Under the pieces are notes generated by a model that was not told the origin of the DNA, did no database searches, and was given only the letters and a program-made list of their open reading frames with translations. This document shows positions 16,607 to 25,951 of a DNA stretch of 64,000 nucleotides, piece by piece. The position numbers and the translations under genes were made by a program. This DNA comes from Gordonia sihwensis NBRC 108236 (lineage in GTDB: Bacteria; Actinomycetota; Actinomycetes; Mycobacteriales; Mycobacteriaceae): the NCBI RefSeq assembly GCF_000333035.1, contig NZ_BANU01000002.1, positions 1 to 64,000 on the forward strand, in the 5' to 3' direction. The number at the start of each line of letters is the position of its first letter. Positions within the stretch are counted from its first letter, which is position 1.

Positions 16607-18403
16607 TCAGCGCGGTGCGCGCAGATGGTCGGGCACTTCGATCGGCATCGTCGGGGCCGCGTGATCGGGGCGGCGGCCGCCGAAGCCCGGCACCATCGTG
16701 GAACCGCGGCTGGTCAGGAAGGTCTGGACGAGACCGATGCCGACGAACACGGTGACCACGGTGAAGCCGATCCACAGCTCGGTGGGCAGGAGCACACCCA
16801 GGGTGGCGCCGAAGACCCAGCAGAGTTGGAGCACCGTCTCCGACCGGCCGAATGCGGACGCCCGGGACTCCTCCGGTAGATCGTCCTGGATGCTCGAGTC
16901 CATGCAGACCTTCGCGATGGCGCTGGTCGCCGAGCCGATGAAGCCTGCGGCGACGACGAAGATCAGCGAGTTGAAGACCGCGGCCAGCAGACATCCGACG
17001 AATGTGGCGGCGGTGGACCACACGACGATCGCGGTGGGATTGCGCAGCTCGATCCGCGTGCCGAGGCCGTTTCCGACGGCGTTGCCGACGCCGGCGGCGG
17101 CACCCACCGCACCCAGCATCATCAGCTGCGCCCAGCCGGAACCCAGGTGGTCCTGCGCCTTGGCGTAGAAGGCGATGTACAGGGTGAGAAACCCGGTCAG
17201 GATGCGGATGGTTCCGTTGCCCCACAGTCCGGTCACCACCGAACGGCCCAGCGGCTGGCGCATCTTGGCCGCCAACCGCTTCGAGAGGCTCGGCTTGTGG
17301 GCCCGCTCGGTGGGGGCCTCGGCGTCCGGACTGCCGCGGTAGGTGATCGTCGTCGGGACCTCGCCCTCGGTCACCTCCACCCACGACGGGATCTTCATGC
17401 AATAGTAGCCGCCCATCGCTGCGACCAGCACCAGCCAGATCATCGCGCCCGGAACGTGGAAGGGGAGGAACTTGCCGAGCACCATCTCGAGCGCGCCCGC
17501 GATGCCGCCGCCGACGATGGTGCCGCCGATCAGGCCGAACGTGGTGAGCCGGGAGTTGACGCGGGGCAGATCGATCGAGGGCGGCAGCACGCGCGGTGCC
17601 ACGGCCGATTTGAGCACCCCGAACGATTTCGACAGGACCATGAGCCCGAGGGCGCACGGATAGAGCACCCACGGCTTGTACGTGAGCTGCCCGGATGAGG
17701 AGTCCCACGAGGAGTTCACGATGATGAGCAACCCGAGGACCGCGCGGAGGCCGAAGGTCGCGGCCATCGCGATTCGCCGCCCGTTCTGCAGCCGGTCCAG
17801 AAGCGGCCCGATCAGCGGTGCGATGAGCGCGAACGGTGCGATCGTCAAAGCCAGGTACAGGCCGACGTTGACCTTCGATTCGCCGGTGGCCGCGGCGAAG
17901 AACAGCGTGTTCGCCAGCGCGACCGCCATCGCGGCGTCGACGGCGCTGTTGGCGATCACCGGCAGCGTGAGCGCGGTGAGTCCGGACCGGTCGGCGCCGT
18001 CGGCCGTCGCCGCGCGATGCACCATGTTCACGCCGCGGGCGGTGAAGTACTTCGACCGCCGCGCGAAGACCCGGACCACCGTGACCTTCTCGGGTGGAAC
18101 GTATTCGGTGCCGCGGCGACGGTCCTGCGCGCCGGCCTCCGGCTTGATCCGGGTGGTCGGCTGGTCGACGGGTTCGGTCTGCGGGTCGAGCGGGGGCAGA
18201 TGCGGGTTGCGGGTGCGCGGAGGCAGATAGCCCTCGCTGGCCGGACGTTCGCGGGACTCGAACGGTCGGGTGGGCACGCGCGGTCGCGGGTCGGCCGGGT
18301 AGTTCGCCTGGCCGGGATGCGGCGCCGGCCGCCGCGGAGACCGCGGAGACTGCTGCCGGTCACCGCCGTGGGGGCGGTTGTCACCGGGTTGACGAGGATT
18401 CAC
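16607..18403 (-). CDS. MFS-type membrane transporter with long proline-rich N-terminus (Rv0876c-like)
   Basis: A 598-aa protein. Residues 1-130 form a hydrophilic Pro/Arg-rich cytoplasmic region (PRQPGDNRPHGG, RPRVPTRPFESRERP). About 12 membrane segments follow from residue 145 (LPVIANSAVDAAMAVALANTLF) to 575. It corresponds to M. tuberculosis Rv0876c, a conserved membrane protein of the major facilitator type. Substrate unknown. The start codon is GTG 18403, divergent from the DUF3027 gene. Confidence 0.83.
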   Translation of the reverse strand: MNPRQPGDNRPHGGDRQQSPRSPRRPAPHPGQANYPADPRPRVPTRPFESRERPASEGYLPPRTRNPHLPPLDPQTEPVDQPTTRIKPEAGAQDRRRGTEYVPPEKVTVVRVFARRSKYFTARGVNMVHRAATADGADRSGLTALTLPVIANSAVDAAMAVALANTLFFAAATGESKVNVGLYLALTIAPFALIAPLIGPLLDRLQNGRRIAMAATFGLRAVLGLLIIVNSSWDSSSGQLTYKPWVLYPCALGLMVLSKSFGVLKSAVAPRVLPPSIDLPRVNSRLTTFGLIGGTIVGGGIAGALEMVLGKFLPFHVPGAMIWLVLVAAMGGYYCMKIPSWVEVTEGEVPTTITYRGSPDAEAPTERAHKPSLSKRLAAKMRQPLGRSVVTGLWGNGTIRILTGFLTLYIAFYAKAQDHLGSGWAQLMMLGAVGAAAGVGNAVGNGLGTRIELRNPTAIVVWSTAATFVGCLLAAVFNSLIFVVAAGFIGSATSAIAKVCMDSSIQDDLPEESRASAFGRSETVLQLCWVFGATLGVLLPTELWIGFTVVTVFVGIGLVQTFLTSRGSTMVPGFGGRRPDHAAPTMPIEVPDHLRAPR

Positions 18404-18545
18404 GTCATCAATTGTTCCCTATGACGCGGACAAGGCTGGGAACAGGCGGCGCCCGATGCTTCGTGCGTGCCTCGCCGATCCCGCGAATCGTCTGCGAAAG
18501 GTGCCTGACGTGCATTACCCCGGGCCGCTATTGCACACTGGAAGG

Positions 18546-19328
18546 GTGAGTGTTGCATTCGAGAACGGCGCCCTGGTGGATGCTGTCGCCTTCGCGCGCG
18601 AAGCATTGATCGCCGACGGCGAAACGCCTGGTGAGCATCTGGGGGCGCGCTCGGAGGGCGAGTACGCCGCCACCCACTACTTCGCCGCCGAAGTCCCCGG
18701 CTACCGGGGTTGGCAGTGGTGCGTCGTCGTCGCGGGTGCGCCCGAGTCGAGGGAACTGACGGTCAGCGAGACCGTCCTGCTCCCCGGCGACGGCGCTCTG
18801 CTCGCCCCCGAATGGGTTCCCTGGGTGGATCGCGTCGCGCCGGGCGATCTCGGTCCCGGCGATCTGCTGGCCGCGCCCGCCGACGATCCGCGGCTGGTCC
18901 CCGGGCAGATCGACACCCTCGACGTCGATCCCATCGACCGGGATCAGGTGGGGCAGGTCTCGGCGGAGATCGGCCTCGGACGCAAGCGCCTGCTCTCCTT
19001 CGAGGGCCGCGCCGACGCCGCCCAGCGCTGGTACGACGGCGAATTCGGTCCCGATTCGGCGATGGCCCGCAACGCCCGGCACTCGTGCGGGACCTGTGGT
19101 TTCTACCTGCCCCTCGCCGGAGCGCTCCACGGCGCCTTCGGCGTCTGCGCCAACGAGCTGTCCGCCGACGGCCGCGCGGTCTCCGCGGAGTACGGTTGCG
19201 GCGCGCATTCGGACGTACGGCCCGCACCGGGCAATGGCAGCCCGGCCTACGACGCCTTCGACGACGGTGCCGTCGAGGTCGTGACGCTGCCGGCCGTTCC
19301 GGCGAGCGATGCCCCGGCCGGAGACTGA
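18546..19328 (+). CDS. DUF3027 family protein (Rv0877-like)
   Basis: A 260-aa conserved actinobacterial protein. Seen: AREALIADGETPGEHLG near the N-terminus, GWQWCVVVAGAP, LLPGDGALLAPEWVPW, DPRLVPG, and a C-terminal zinc-ribbon-like HSCGTCGFYLPLAG with GVCANELS, giving four cysteines able to bind a metal. GTG 18546 is chosen because CACACT lies exactly 6 nt upstream (leaderless) and the length then agrees with Rv0877; an earlier ATG at 18456 is unlikely. Its end overlaps the start of the sacsin-like gene by 20 nt, so the two are translated together. Function unknown. Confidence 0.82.
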   Translation: MSVAFENGALVDAVAFAREALIADGETPGEHLGARSEGEYAATHYFAAEVPGYRGWQWCVVVAGAPESRELTVSETVLLPGDGALLAPEWVPWVDRVAPGDLGPGDLLAAPADDPRLVPGQIDTLDVDPIDRDQVGQVSAEIGLGRKRLLSFEGRADAAQRWYDGEFGPDSAMARNARHSCGTCGFYLPLAGALHGAFGVCANELSADGRAVSAEYGCGAHSDVRPAPGNGSPAYDAFDDGAVEVVTLPAVPASDAPAGD

Positions 19329-22101
19329 TCCCGCGGATCCGTTCGGGACCGCGGACCTGCGCCGGAGCACCCTGCAGGGCTGGCTGTCGTCGCCCACCCG
19401 TCTGGCCGAGGACGCTGCGGCCGAGGCGGAACTTCTCGAGATCGGTTACCGCGACCGCCTCTTCACCGAGCTCGCGGCCAATGCGGCCGACGCGGCGAGC
19501 CTGGCCGGCATCGACGGCCGAGTGGCGGTGTGGGCCGACGGCGCCACCGTCCACGTCGCGAACACCGGTGCGCCGCTGACGGCCGCCGGAGTCCGGTCGC
19601 TCACGGCGCTGCGCGTGTCGCCGAAGAGCCCGCTGATCCACGGCGGGACCACCGTCGGCCGCTTCGGCATGGGTTTCCGTGCCACGTCGCTCGCCGCGCG
19701 CGTCACCCTCGCCTCACGCAGCGGATCGATCGAGTTCGACGCCGATCGGACTCGCGGACAGATCCGCGCGCTGATCGACGATCCCGATTCGGAGCTGGAT
19801 CTTGATCGGGTCCCCGCGCAGCGACTGGCCTGGCCCTCGGCGGCCCAGCCCGCTGCGGGATTCGACACCGAGGTGGTGCTGGAGACGGCCGACGAGGAGG
19901 CCGCGGCCGCGATCGTGTCGGCGGCGCAGCACCAGGCGCCCGACCTCCTGCTCGAACTGGAGGCGCTCGCGCGGATCGACGTCGCCGGGCGGAGTTACGA
20001 GCGTCTGGCCGACGGCGACACCGTCGTCATCACCCGCGACGGCACCGAGCACCGGCGCTGGCTGATCGCGCGAGCCGCCACCGCCCGATGGCTGGTGCCG
20101 ATCCGGGACGGACGGATACGGCCGCTGTCGGGCGACGCGCTGCGCAGCCCCAACGCCACGGATATCGAACTGACCCTTCCCGCGCGCGTGATCGCCGACC
20201 TGCCGTTGACGCCCGATCGCCGGGAACTGCATCCCGACGCCGACGTCGAGGCGGCGGCCGCGGGTTATCCCGAACTCGCGGCACTGGTTCCCGACGACCA
20301 GAAGCAAGCGGTGATTCCCCCGCCGGCGCTCGCATCGGGCCGGGTGGACGCGGTGCTCCGGGAGGCGGTCCGGGACCGGCTGCGCACTGCCCGGTGGCTG
20401 CCGTCTGCCACCGGGGAGGCGCTCTCGCCCGAACGGGCGTGGGTGCTCCCGGGCCTGACGGCCGACCTCGCGGCGCTGCTCGGCGACCTTCTCGAACCGT
20501 TGGCGCATCCGGATGTCAGTGACCGGGTGACGGCGTCGCTGCTGGTGGGGTTGGGCGCTCGGCGCCTCGGCCTGGCCGATCTGGCCGAGCTGCTGTCCGG
20601 TGCCGGCGGCGAGGACACCGCATGGTGGTCGCGGCTCTACGCGGCGCTGGCGCCGATGGTCCCGGACGCACGGACCGCCGAGGAACTGGGAACGCTGCCG
20701 GTTCCGCGCGCCGACGGCCGCATGAACGTCGGGTGCCGCGGGCTCTTTCTCATCGACGGGCTGGACGGGCTCGACGATCCGCCCGTCCCGAGCTGGGTGC
20801 CGACCGTCGATCCCGCCGCCTACGACCCGCTCCTGGACCGCCTCGGACTCACGCGCATCTCGCCCGCGGCGGCTCTGGCGCTGCCCGAGCTGATCGCGGA
20901 GCTCGACGCCGGCCCCGATTCCGACGACCGCGCTGCCGACCCGGACGCCGTGACCGACGTGGTGCTCAGGATCCTCGGACTGCCCGACGCCGGTCGCGCG
21001 CCGGCCGAACTCGGCGGTCTGGAACTGCTCGGAGCCGACGGCGAGCGGTGGCCGGCGGACGAACTCCTGCTGCCCGACAGCCCGCTGGCGCAGGTGCTGG
21101 TCGACGACTCTCCGTTCGGAACCGTCGCCGATTCGGTGGTCGAGACGTACGGGCCGACGGCTCTGCGCCGACTCGGCGTCGGATGGGGATTCACGCTCGT
21201 GCGCGACGACGCGCCCGTCGCGCCGGATCACGACCTGCCCGACGAGGAGCGATGGTGGGAGGAGCACGAGGTGCCGCCCGAAGAACTGATCGCCGTTCGC
21301 GACCTGGACCTCGTCGACCCTCGGCAGTGGCCGGCCGCTCTCGCGCTGCTGGCCGACGACCCCGACACCGCGTCCGCGCTGACCGGCGGGTACACGCGGT
21401 GGTGGCTGCGCCGATACGCCGAGATCGACGGCACGGCGCTACGGGGTCTCCGATCGGTCGACGAGACGTCGCTGCGCGGGCTGTTCGACCCCGTCGAGGT
21501 GCCCGTGGCGGCCGCCGGACTCCTCGCCGCCGGTGAGCCGGACGACGCCGACGACGCGGCCGACTGGCTGGCAAGGCTCGCCGATCCGGCACGGACGGTC
21601 GCACCCGGCGTCGCAGTCCGTGCCCATGCCGCGCTGATCAGTGCCGTGCGTTCCGGGGCGTTCGCGGTCGACGACGTCGAACCGCCCCGAGGCGCCCGGA
21701 CGGTCTCCGGCGAAGTCTCCGACGATCCCGTGGTGGTCGGGGCGCCGTGGTGGATGAGCGTGGTGCCCGCCGGTCGCGCCGTCCTGCCTGCGATCCCGCC
21801 CGACGCCGATTCAGCCGCTCTGCTGGCCGATCTCCTCGATGCACCTACCGCGGCCGAGGTCTACCGGGTGATCCCGGACCAGGGCGGCGAGTCCGTCGAC
21901 CCCGACTCCGCCGACGCCGTCCGGCTGTCCGCGGCGGCCGGACTGCCCGCGCCCCACCGCGTGCGGCTCCACGACGATCTCCATGTCACGGTGACCGGTG
22001 AGACCGACGACCGGCGGCGCGTGCCCCTGTGGGTGGACGACGACGGGACGGTGCATCTGAGCCGATGTCGGGGGCGGGCGGACGATGAGCCAGTACCGTG
22101 A
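19309..22101 (+). CDS. Large sacsin/Hsp90-type GHKL ATPase protein
   Basis: A 930-aa protein whose first 200 residues form a GHKL (Hsp90/MutL/sacsin) ATP-binding domain: N-box ELAANAADAASLAG (about 44-58), a DGATVHVANTG motif equivalent to the DxGxG loop but without its usual glycines, and the G2-like lid GRFGMGFRATSLAA (about 112-126). The remaining roughly 700 residues are acidic, Ala/Asp/Leu-rich and lack known motifs. Such sacsin-N-terminal ATP-binding proteins are scattered in actinobacteria and thought to be chaperone-like. ATG 19309 lies inside the DUF3027 gene end, implying coupling and a possible joint function. No catalytic partner domain is seen. Confidence 0.8.
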   Translation: MPRPETDPADPFGTADLRRSTLQGWLSSPTRLAEDAAAEAELLEIGYRDRLFTELAANAADAASLAGIDGRVAVWADGATVHVANTGAPLTAAGVRSLTALRVSPKSPLIHGGTTVGRFGMGFRATSLAARVTLASRSGSIEFDADRTRGQIRALIDDPDSELDLDRVPAQRLAWPSAAQPAAGFDTEVVLETADEEAAAAIVSAAQHQAPDLLLELEALARIDVAGRSYERLADGDTVVITRDGTEHRRWLIARAATARWLVPIRDGRIRPLSGDALRSPNATDIELTLPARVIADLPLTPDRRELHPDADVEAAAAGYPELAALVPDDQKQAVIPPPALASGRVDAVLREAVRDRLRTARWLPSATGEALSPERAWVLPGLTADLAALLGDLLEPLAHPDVSDRVTASLLVGLGARRLGLADLAELLSGAGGEDTAWWSRLYAALAPMVPDARTAEELGTLPVPRADGRMNVGCRGLFLIDGLDGLDDPPVPSWVPTVDPAAYDPLLDRLGLTRISPAAALALPELIAELDAGPDSDDRAADPDAVTDVVLRILGLPDAGRAPAELGGLELLGADGERWPADELLLPDSPLAQVLVDDSPFGTVADSVVETYGPTALRRLGVGWGFTLVRDDAPVAPDHDLPDEERWWEEHEVPPEELIAVRDLDLVDPRQWPAALALLADDPDTASALTGGYTRWWLRRYAEIDGTALRGLRSVDETSLRGLFDPVEVPVAAAGLLAAGEPDDADDAADWLARLADPARTVAPGVAVRAHAALISAVRSGAFAVDDVEPPRGARTVSGEVSDDPVVVGAPWWMSVVPAGRAVLPAIPPDADSAALLADLLDAPTAAEVYRVIPDQGGESVDPDSADAVRLSAAAGLPAPHRVRLHDDLHVTVTGETDDRRRVPLWVDDDGTVHLSRCRGRADDEPVP

Positions 22102-22152
22102 GCGGCGAGCCGCGAACGACGAGTTCCCTCCAGAGACACCAGCGAGGCAGTA

Positions 22153-22806
22153 GTGCAGCAGTTCCCGATCGACGAACGCATCACCGACTGGGTGGTGCAC
22201 TCCCGGCACGAACCGCTGACCTCGGTTATGCAGTTCCTGACCGTCCTCGGTGACACCCTGACGGTGGTCCTGGTGGTCATCGGGGTGCTGGTGCTCGCGT
22301 GGGTGGGCAACCGCATCGACCTCTCGGCACTCATCGTGGTCGGCAGCCTGAGCGGCTACGTGCTGATGGTGCTGCTCAAGCTCTTGTTCGCCAGACCCAG
22401 ACCACCGGTCACCGACCGGCTCATCGACGTCGGGGGAGCGTCGTTCCCCTCTGGGCACGCGATGCTCAGCACCGTCGTGTACGGGCTCTCCGCCGTCATC
22501 CTGTACCGGCTGTATCCGCGCGTGCGGGCGCGACCGCTGATCCTGCTGTGGATTCCCGCGCTGATCGCGGTGATCGGTCTCAGCCGGGTGTACCTCGGCG
22601 TCCACTGGACCTCCGACGTCGTCTTCGGCTGGTTGTTCGGACTGATATGGCTGCTCGTCTGTCTCGTGGCCCATGCGCAACTGGTCCGGCGACCCGCCCT
22701 GCTGCGGGTGGGAACCAAGCGGGTGACGAATTCGGTGGCCCAACAGGCCCAGCACGATCAGCAGGTGAAGAACGCCAGGGATCAGCGCACGTCGAGCCCT
22801 TCCTGA
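22153..22806 (+). CDS. PAP2-family membrane phosphatase
   Basis: A 217-aa integral membrane protein with about five or six helices and the complete three-part phosphatase signature: KLLFARPRPP (about 76-85), PSGHAM (about 97-102) and SRVYLGVHWTSDV (about 143-155), with the catalytic His in each of the last two. It probably removes phosphate from a lipid phosphate such as undecaprenyl or phosphatidate derivatives at the outer face of the membrane. The start is GTG 22153. Its 3' end overlaps the convergent DUF2530 gene by 25 bp. Confidence 0.88.
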   Translation: MQQFPIDERITDWVVHSRHEPLTSVMQFLTVLGDTLTVVLVVIGVLVLAWVGNRIDLSALIVVGSLSGYVLMVLLKLLFARPRPPVTDRLIDVGGASFPSGHAMLSTVVYGLSAVILYRLYPRVRARPLILLWIPALIAVIGLSRVYLGVHWTSDVVFGWLFGLIWLLVCLVAHAQLVRRPALLRVGTKRVTNSVAQQAQHDQQVKNARDQRTSSPS

Positions 22807-23036
22807 GCGCCGCGGGAACCGCGCCGCACGGCGGCCTTCTGGAGGAGTACCACGCCGGTGCCGAGCACACCGACGCCGAGCCCGACCAGGCACACCGGCA
22901 GCGCGCTGTCGGGACCAACACCGCCGAGCCACACCACCAACGTGGCCACCGTCCAGATCAGCATCCCGGCCACGATGACCGGTTCGGGTGCCCTGAGCCT
23001 GGCCGGGAGTTGCGGGATCTCGGACTCGTCTGACAT
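22782..23036 (-). CDS. DUF2530 small membrane protein (Rv0879c-like)
   Basis: An 84-aa protein with an N-terminal IPQLPARLRAPEPVIVAGML motif that is typical of DUF2530 and two membrane helices (about 22-40 and 47-67). A basic C-terminal tail (VRRGSRGAQ) is cytoplasmic by the positive-inside rule. Start ATG 23036. It converges on and overlaps the PAP2 gene by 25 bp. The genomic position fits Rv0879c of M. tuberculosis. Function unknown. Confidence 0.78.
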   Translation of the reverse strand: MSDESEIPQLPARLRAPEPVIVAGMLIWTVATLVVWLGGVGPDSALPVCLVGLGVGVLGTGVVLLQKAAVRRGSRGAQEGLDVR

Positions 23037-23133
23037 GGGTTCAGACTAGCTTTCCCGCCCGTGGTGGTTCGCGCGCGGCGCATGCGCAACAATTATCCGG
23101 TCCATTGAATGCCCGACACTGAGAGGCCCGCCG

Positions 23134-24639
23134 ATGACCGATCCGGCCGACAACGAACCGCAGGAGGCGAACGGCACCGACACGGCGAAGACGTCGCAGT
23201 CCGTGCTGGATCGGTACTTCAAGATCCGCGAGCGCGGTTCGACGGTGGCCCGGGAAGTGCGCGGCGGACTGGTCACGTTCTTCACGATGGCGTACATCGT
23301 CGTCCTGACGCCGATCATCATCGGCGGTGTCCCCGGGAAACCGATCAACGCCGACTCCCTCGGCAACGTGCTCCCGATGCTTCAGGTGGCCGCCGTGGTG
23401 GCACTGGCCGCGGGTGTGATGTCCATCGTCTTCGGCCTGGTCGCCAACTATCCGTTCGGCCTGGCGGCCGGCATCGGGATCAGCAGCCTGCTGGCGGTGA
23501 CGATCGCGCCGCAGATGAGTTGGCCGGCGGCGATGGGCCTGGTGGTGATCGACGGTGTCATCATCGTGCTGCTCGGCCTCACCGGTGTCCGGACCGCCGT
23601 CTTCAACGCCGTGCCGGCCGAACTCAAATCGGCGATCGCTGCGGGCATCGGCGCGTTCATCGCCTTCATCGGTTTCATCAACGCCGGCTTCGTGACCCGG
23701 CCGGAGGCTGCCGGCGCCCCGCCGGTCCAGCTGGGGCACGACGGGTCGATCGGCACCGTGCCGACGGTCGTCTTCGTCGTCGGCGTCCTGCTGATGGCGG
23801 TCCTGGTGGTTCGGAAGGTGCCCGGCGGACTGCTGCTCGGGATCATCGTGATGACCGTGGTCTCGATTATCGTCGAGGCCGTGATGCATCTCGGCCCGGC
23901 GTCCGAAGGCCACGGGGGCTGGGCGATGAACGTTCCCAAACTCCCGAGCGGCATCGGCGGACTGCCGGACCTGTCCCTCGTGGGCGATGTGGACCTGTTC
24001 GGCGCGTTCACCGGACAGTTCGACGATGTCAGCGTTCTGATCGCCTGCGTCTTCCTGTTCACCCTGCTGCTGTCGAACTTCTTCGACGCTATGGGCACGA
24101 TGACCGGTCTCGGCAAGGAGGGCGGTCTCGCGGACAAGGACGGCAATCTCCCGGGCATCGGACGGGCGCTGATGATCGAGGGTACGGGCGCCATCGTCGG
24201 CGGCGCGTCGTCCGCGTCGTCGAACACCGTGCTGGTCGAGTCGTCGGCGGGCATCGCCGAGGGCGCGCGCACGGGATTCGCGAACATCGTGACCGGTGTG
24301 CTCTTCCTGGCGGCGATGTTCTTCACCCCGCTGTACAGCGTGGTGCCGATGGAAGCTGTCGCACCCGTGCTGGTGGTCGTCGGCGCGATGATGATGGGCC
24401 AGATCAGGGACATCGATTTCACCCGGTTCGAGCTCGCGCTCCCGGCCTTTCTGACCATCGTCACCATGCCGTTCACCTACTCGATCGCCAACGGCATCGG
24501 CGTCGGCTTCATCAGCTGGGTGGTGCTCGGAGCGGCGCGGGGACAGTGGCGCCGGATGCATCCGCTGCTGTACGTGGTGGCGGTCCTGTTCCTGCTCTAC
24601 TTCGCGAGAGGGCCGATCTCCGATCTGATCTCGGGCTGA
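23134..24639 (+). CDS. NCS2/AzgA-type purine permease
   Basis: A 501-aa transporter of the AzgA branch of the NCS2 (nucleobase-cation symporter 2) family, which imports guanine, hypoxanthine or adenine with protons. Seen: TFFTMAYIVVLTP in the first helix, ANYPFGLAAGIGISSLLAV, the conserved FDAMGTMTGLG (about 313-323) and GGASSASSNTVLVESSAG (about 354-371) that line the substrate path; about 12-14 membrane spans. ATG 23134 lies about 10 nt after GAGAGG. It converges with the Eis-like gene with a 4-bp gap. Confidence 0.9.
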   Translation: MTDPADNEPQEANGTDTAKTSQSVLDRYFKIRERGSTVAREVRGGLVTFFTMAYIVVLTPIIIGGVPGKPINADSLGNVLPMLQVAAVVALAAGVMSIVFGLVANYPFGLAAGIGISSLLAVTIAPQMSWPAAMGLVVIDGVIIVLLGLTGVRTAVFNAVPAELKSAIAAGIGAFIAFIGFINAGFVTRPEAAGAPPVQLGHDGSIGTVPTVVFVVGVLLMAVLVVRKVPGGLLLGIIVMTVVSIIVEAVMHLGPASEGHGGWAMNVPKLPSGIGGLPDLSLVGDVDLFGAFTGQFDDVSVLIACVFLFTLLLSNFFDAMGTMTGLGKEGGLADKDGNLPGIGRALMIEGTGAIVGGASSASSNTVLVESSAGIAEGARTGFANIVTGVLFLAAMFFTPLYSVVPMEAVAPVLVVVGAMMMGQIRDIDFTRFELALPAFLTIVTMPFTYSIANGIGVGFISWVVLGAARGQWRRMHPLLYVVAVLFLLYFARGPISDLISG

Positions 24640-24643
24640 CGCG

Positions 24644-25876
24644 TCAGAAGAACGTGCCCGCGAAGGGCGCCTCGTCGACGGCGAACATCGCCGCCAGCTG
24701 CGCTACGACCTCCGGATCCGCGTCGATCCGTCCGGCGGCGGCCATCTCGCGGACGCCGACACCCCCGAGGTAGACGCTCGAGAGCGTGGCGATGTCGATG
24801 CCGGCCTGCGGGGCGTCGTCGGTGCGCGTCACCGTCGCACGGGCATCGGCGACCGTCAGCCGGTAGCGTCCCGCACGGTCGCCGAAACCGTCGGTCACGT
24901 CCAGGACCAGGTCGCCGTCTGCGCCGTAGGTGCGCAGTTCCAGGGCGGCGACGACGTCGAGGATCGACACCCACAGCTCGTCCGCCCGTCCCTGCACCTC
25001 GAGGGCTCGCGCGTTCACCAGCTTGTGCGGCAGCGGGTCGTCGACCGGGATGGACGCCGTCACGGCCGAGACCAGGTCCAGGCTCGACAGGACGCGCCAC
25101 AGGTCGGTGTGTGCCTCCGGCGTGGCGGCGACGAAGTCCTCGACGATCGCGGTCTTGTCGCGGGCATCGATCCGGTAGGCCGCATAGCCGTCGGCGTGCA
25201 GTAGATAGTGCAGGCCGCTGGTCTGCGAGTTCCGGCGGAAGGCACGGTCGGCGATGATCGACGGCCACCAGGTCTCCGGGCGGGTGATCGCGCCGTTGCG
25301 CCCTGCGGCCCAGCGGCGATGGACCTCGGGGACGTGCCGGACCACCTGCTCGCTGTTGCCGTAGCGGACCCGGGAATCGGCCGGCGGGGGAGTGCGGAAC
25401 TGCGCGGACGCGGGAGTCACGCGGACGCGATGAGAGAAGATCGCGGGCCCGAAACCGAAGCGTTCGTAGATGCCGCCCTCCGACGCGGTGAGCGTGGCGA
25501 GGGGGAACTCGCGTTCGCGCCAGGTCCGGTACTGCTCGGTGATCATCCGCCGCAGCAGACCGCGGCGCCGATGGGTGGCCGACACCGAGACCCACGACAG
25601 TCCGGCCGTGGTGGCCGACTCGCCGCCGGGGACGGTGAGCGGCACGGGGAAGTACAACGAGACGGCGACGATCGGACGTCCGTCGGAGCCGGTGTCGCGG
25701 ATGATGACGGTGTCGCCCTCACCCGCCCGGTTGCGGAACTCGATCATCTCGTCGGCGGGCAGCGGCTTCGGCAGGGCGAACGCACGGGCGTCGATCTCGA
25801 GGATCTCCGGCCAGTCGGTGCCCCTGGGGCGTTCGAGCGAGAGCGGATCGGCAGCGTCAGACGACGAATTGTTCAC
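24644..25876 (-). CDS. eis: Eis-like GNAT acetyltransferase
   Basis: A 410-aa protein of the Eis family, tripartite acetyl-CoA-dependent N-acetyltransferases that modify lysines and aminoglycosides at several positions. Seen: acetyl-CoA binding loop VSVSATHRRRGLLRRMI (V-x-HRRRGL), GGIYERFGFGPA with the conserved Tyr proposed as general acid, and a C-terminus ending GTFF, consistent with the terminal Phe carboxylate that acts in catalysis in M. tuberculosis Eis. The middle domain also has a GNAT fold and the C-terminal domain is SCP2-like (VLDVTDGFGDRAGRY). GTG 25876 has CACACT 6 nt upstream (leaderless); a longer opening to 25987 is not credible. Confidence 0.87.
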   Translation of the reverse strand: MNNSSSDAADPLSLERPRGTDWPEILEIDARAFALPKPLPADEMIEFRNRAGEGDTVIIRDTGSDGRPIVAVSLYFPVPLTVPGGESATTAGLSWVSVSATHRRRGLLRRMITEQYRTWREREFPLATLTASEGGIYERFGFGPAIFSHRVRVTPASAQFRTPPPADSRVRYGNSEQVVRHVPEVHRRWAAGRNGAITRPETWWPSIIADRAFRRNSQTSGLHYLLHADGYAAYRIDARDKTAIVEDFVAATPEAHTDLWRVLSSLDLVSAVTASIPVDDPLPHKLVNARALEVQGRADELWVSILDVVAALELRTYGADGDLVLDVTDGFGDRAGRYRLTVADARATVTRTDDAPQAGIDIATLSSVYLGGVGVREMAAAGRIDADPEVVAQLAAMFAVDEAPFAGTFF

Positions 25877-25951
25877 CCGTCCAGTGTGCCAAAGCTCACC
25901 GACGCCGGTGCAGAGCACCGCTGACCGGCCACGATGTGGCACCGTTGACTG

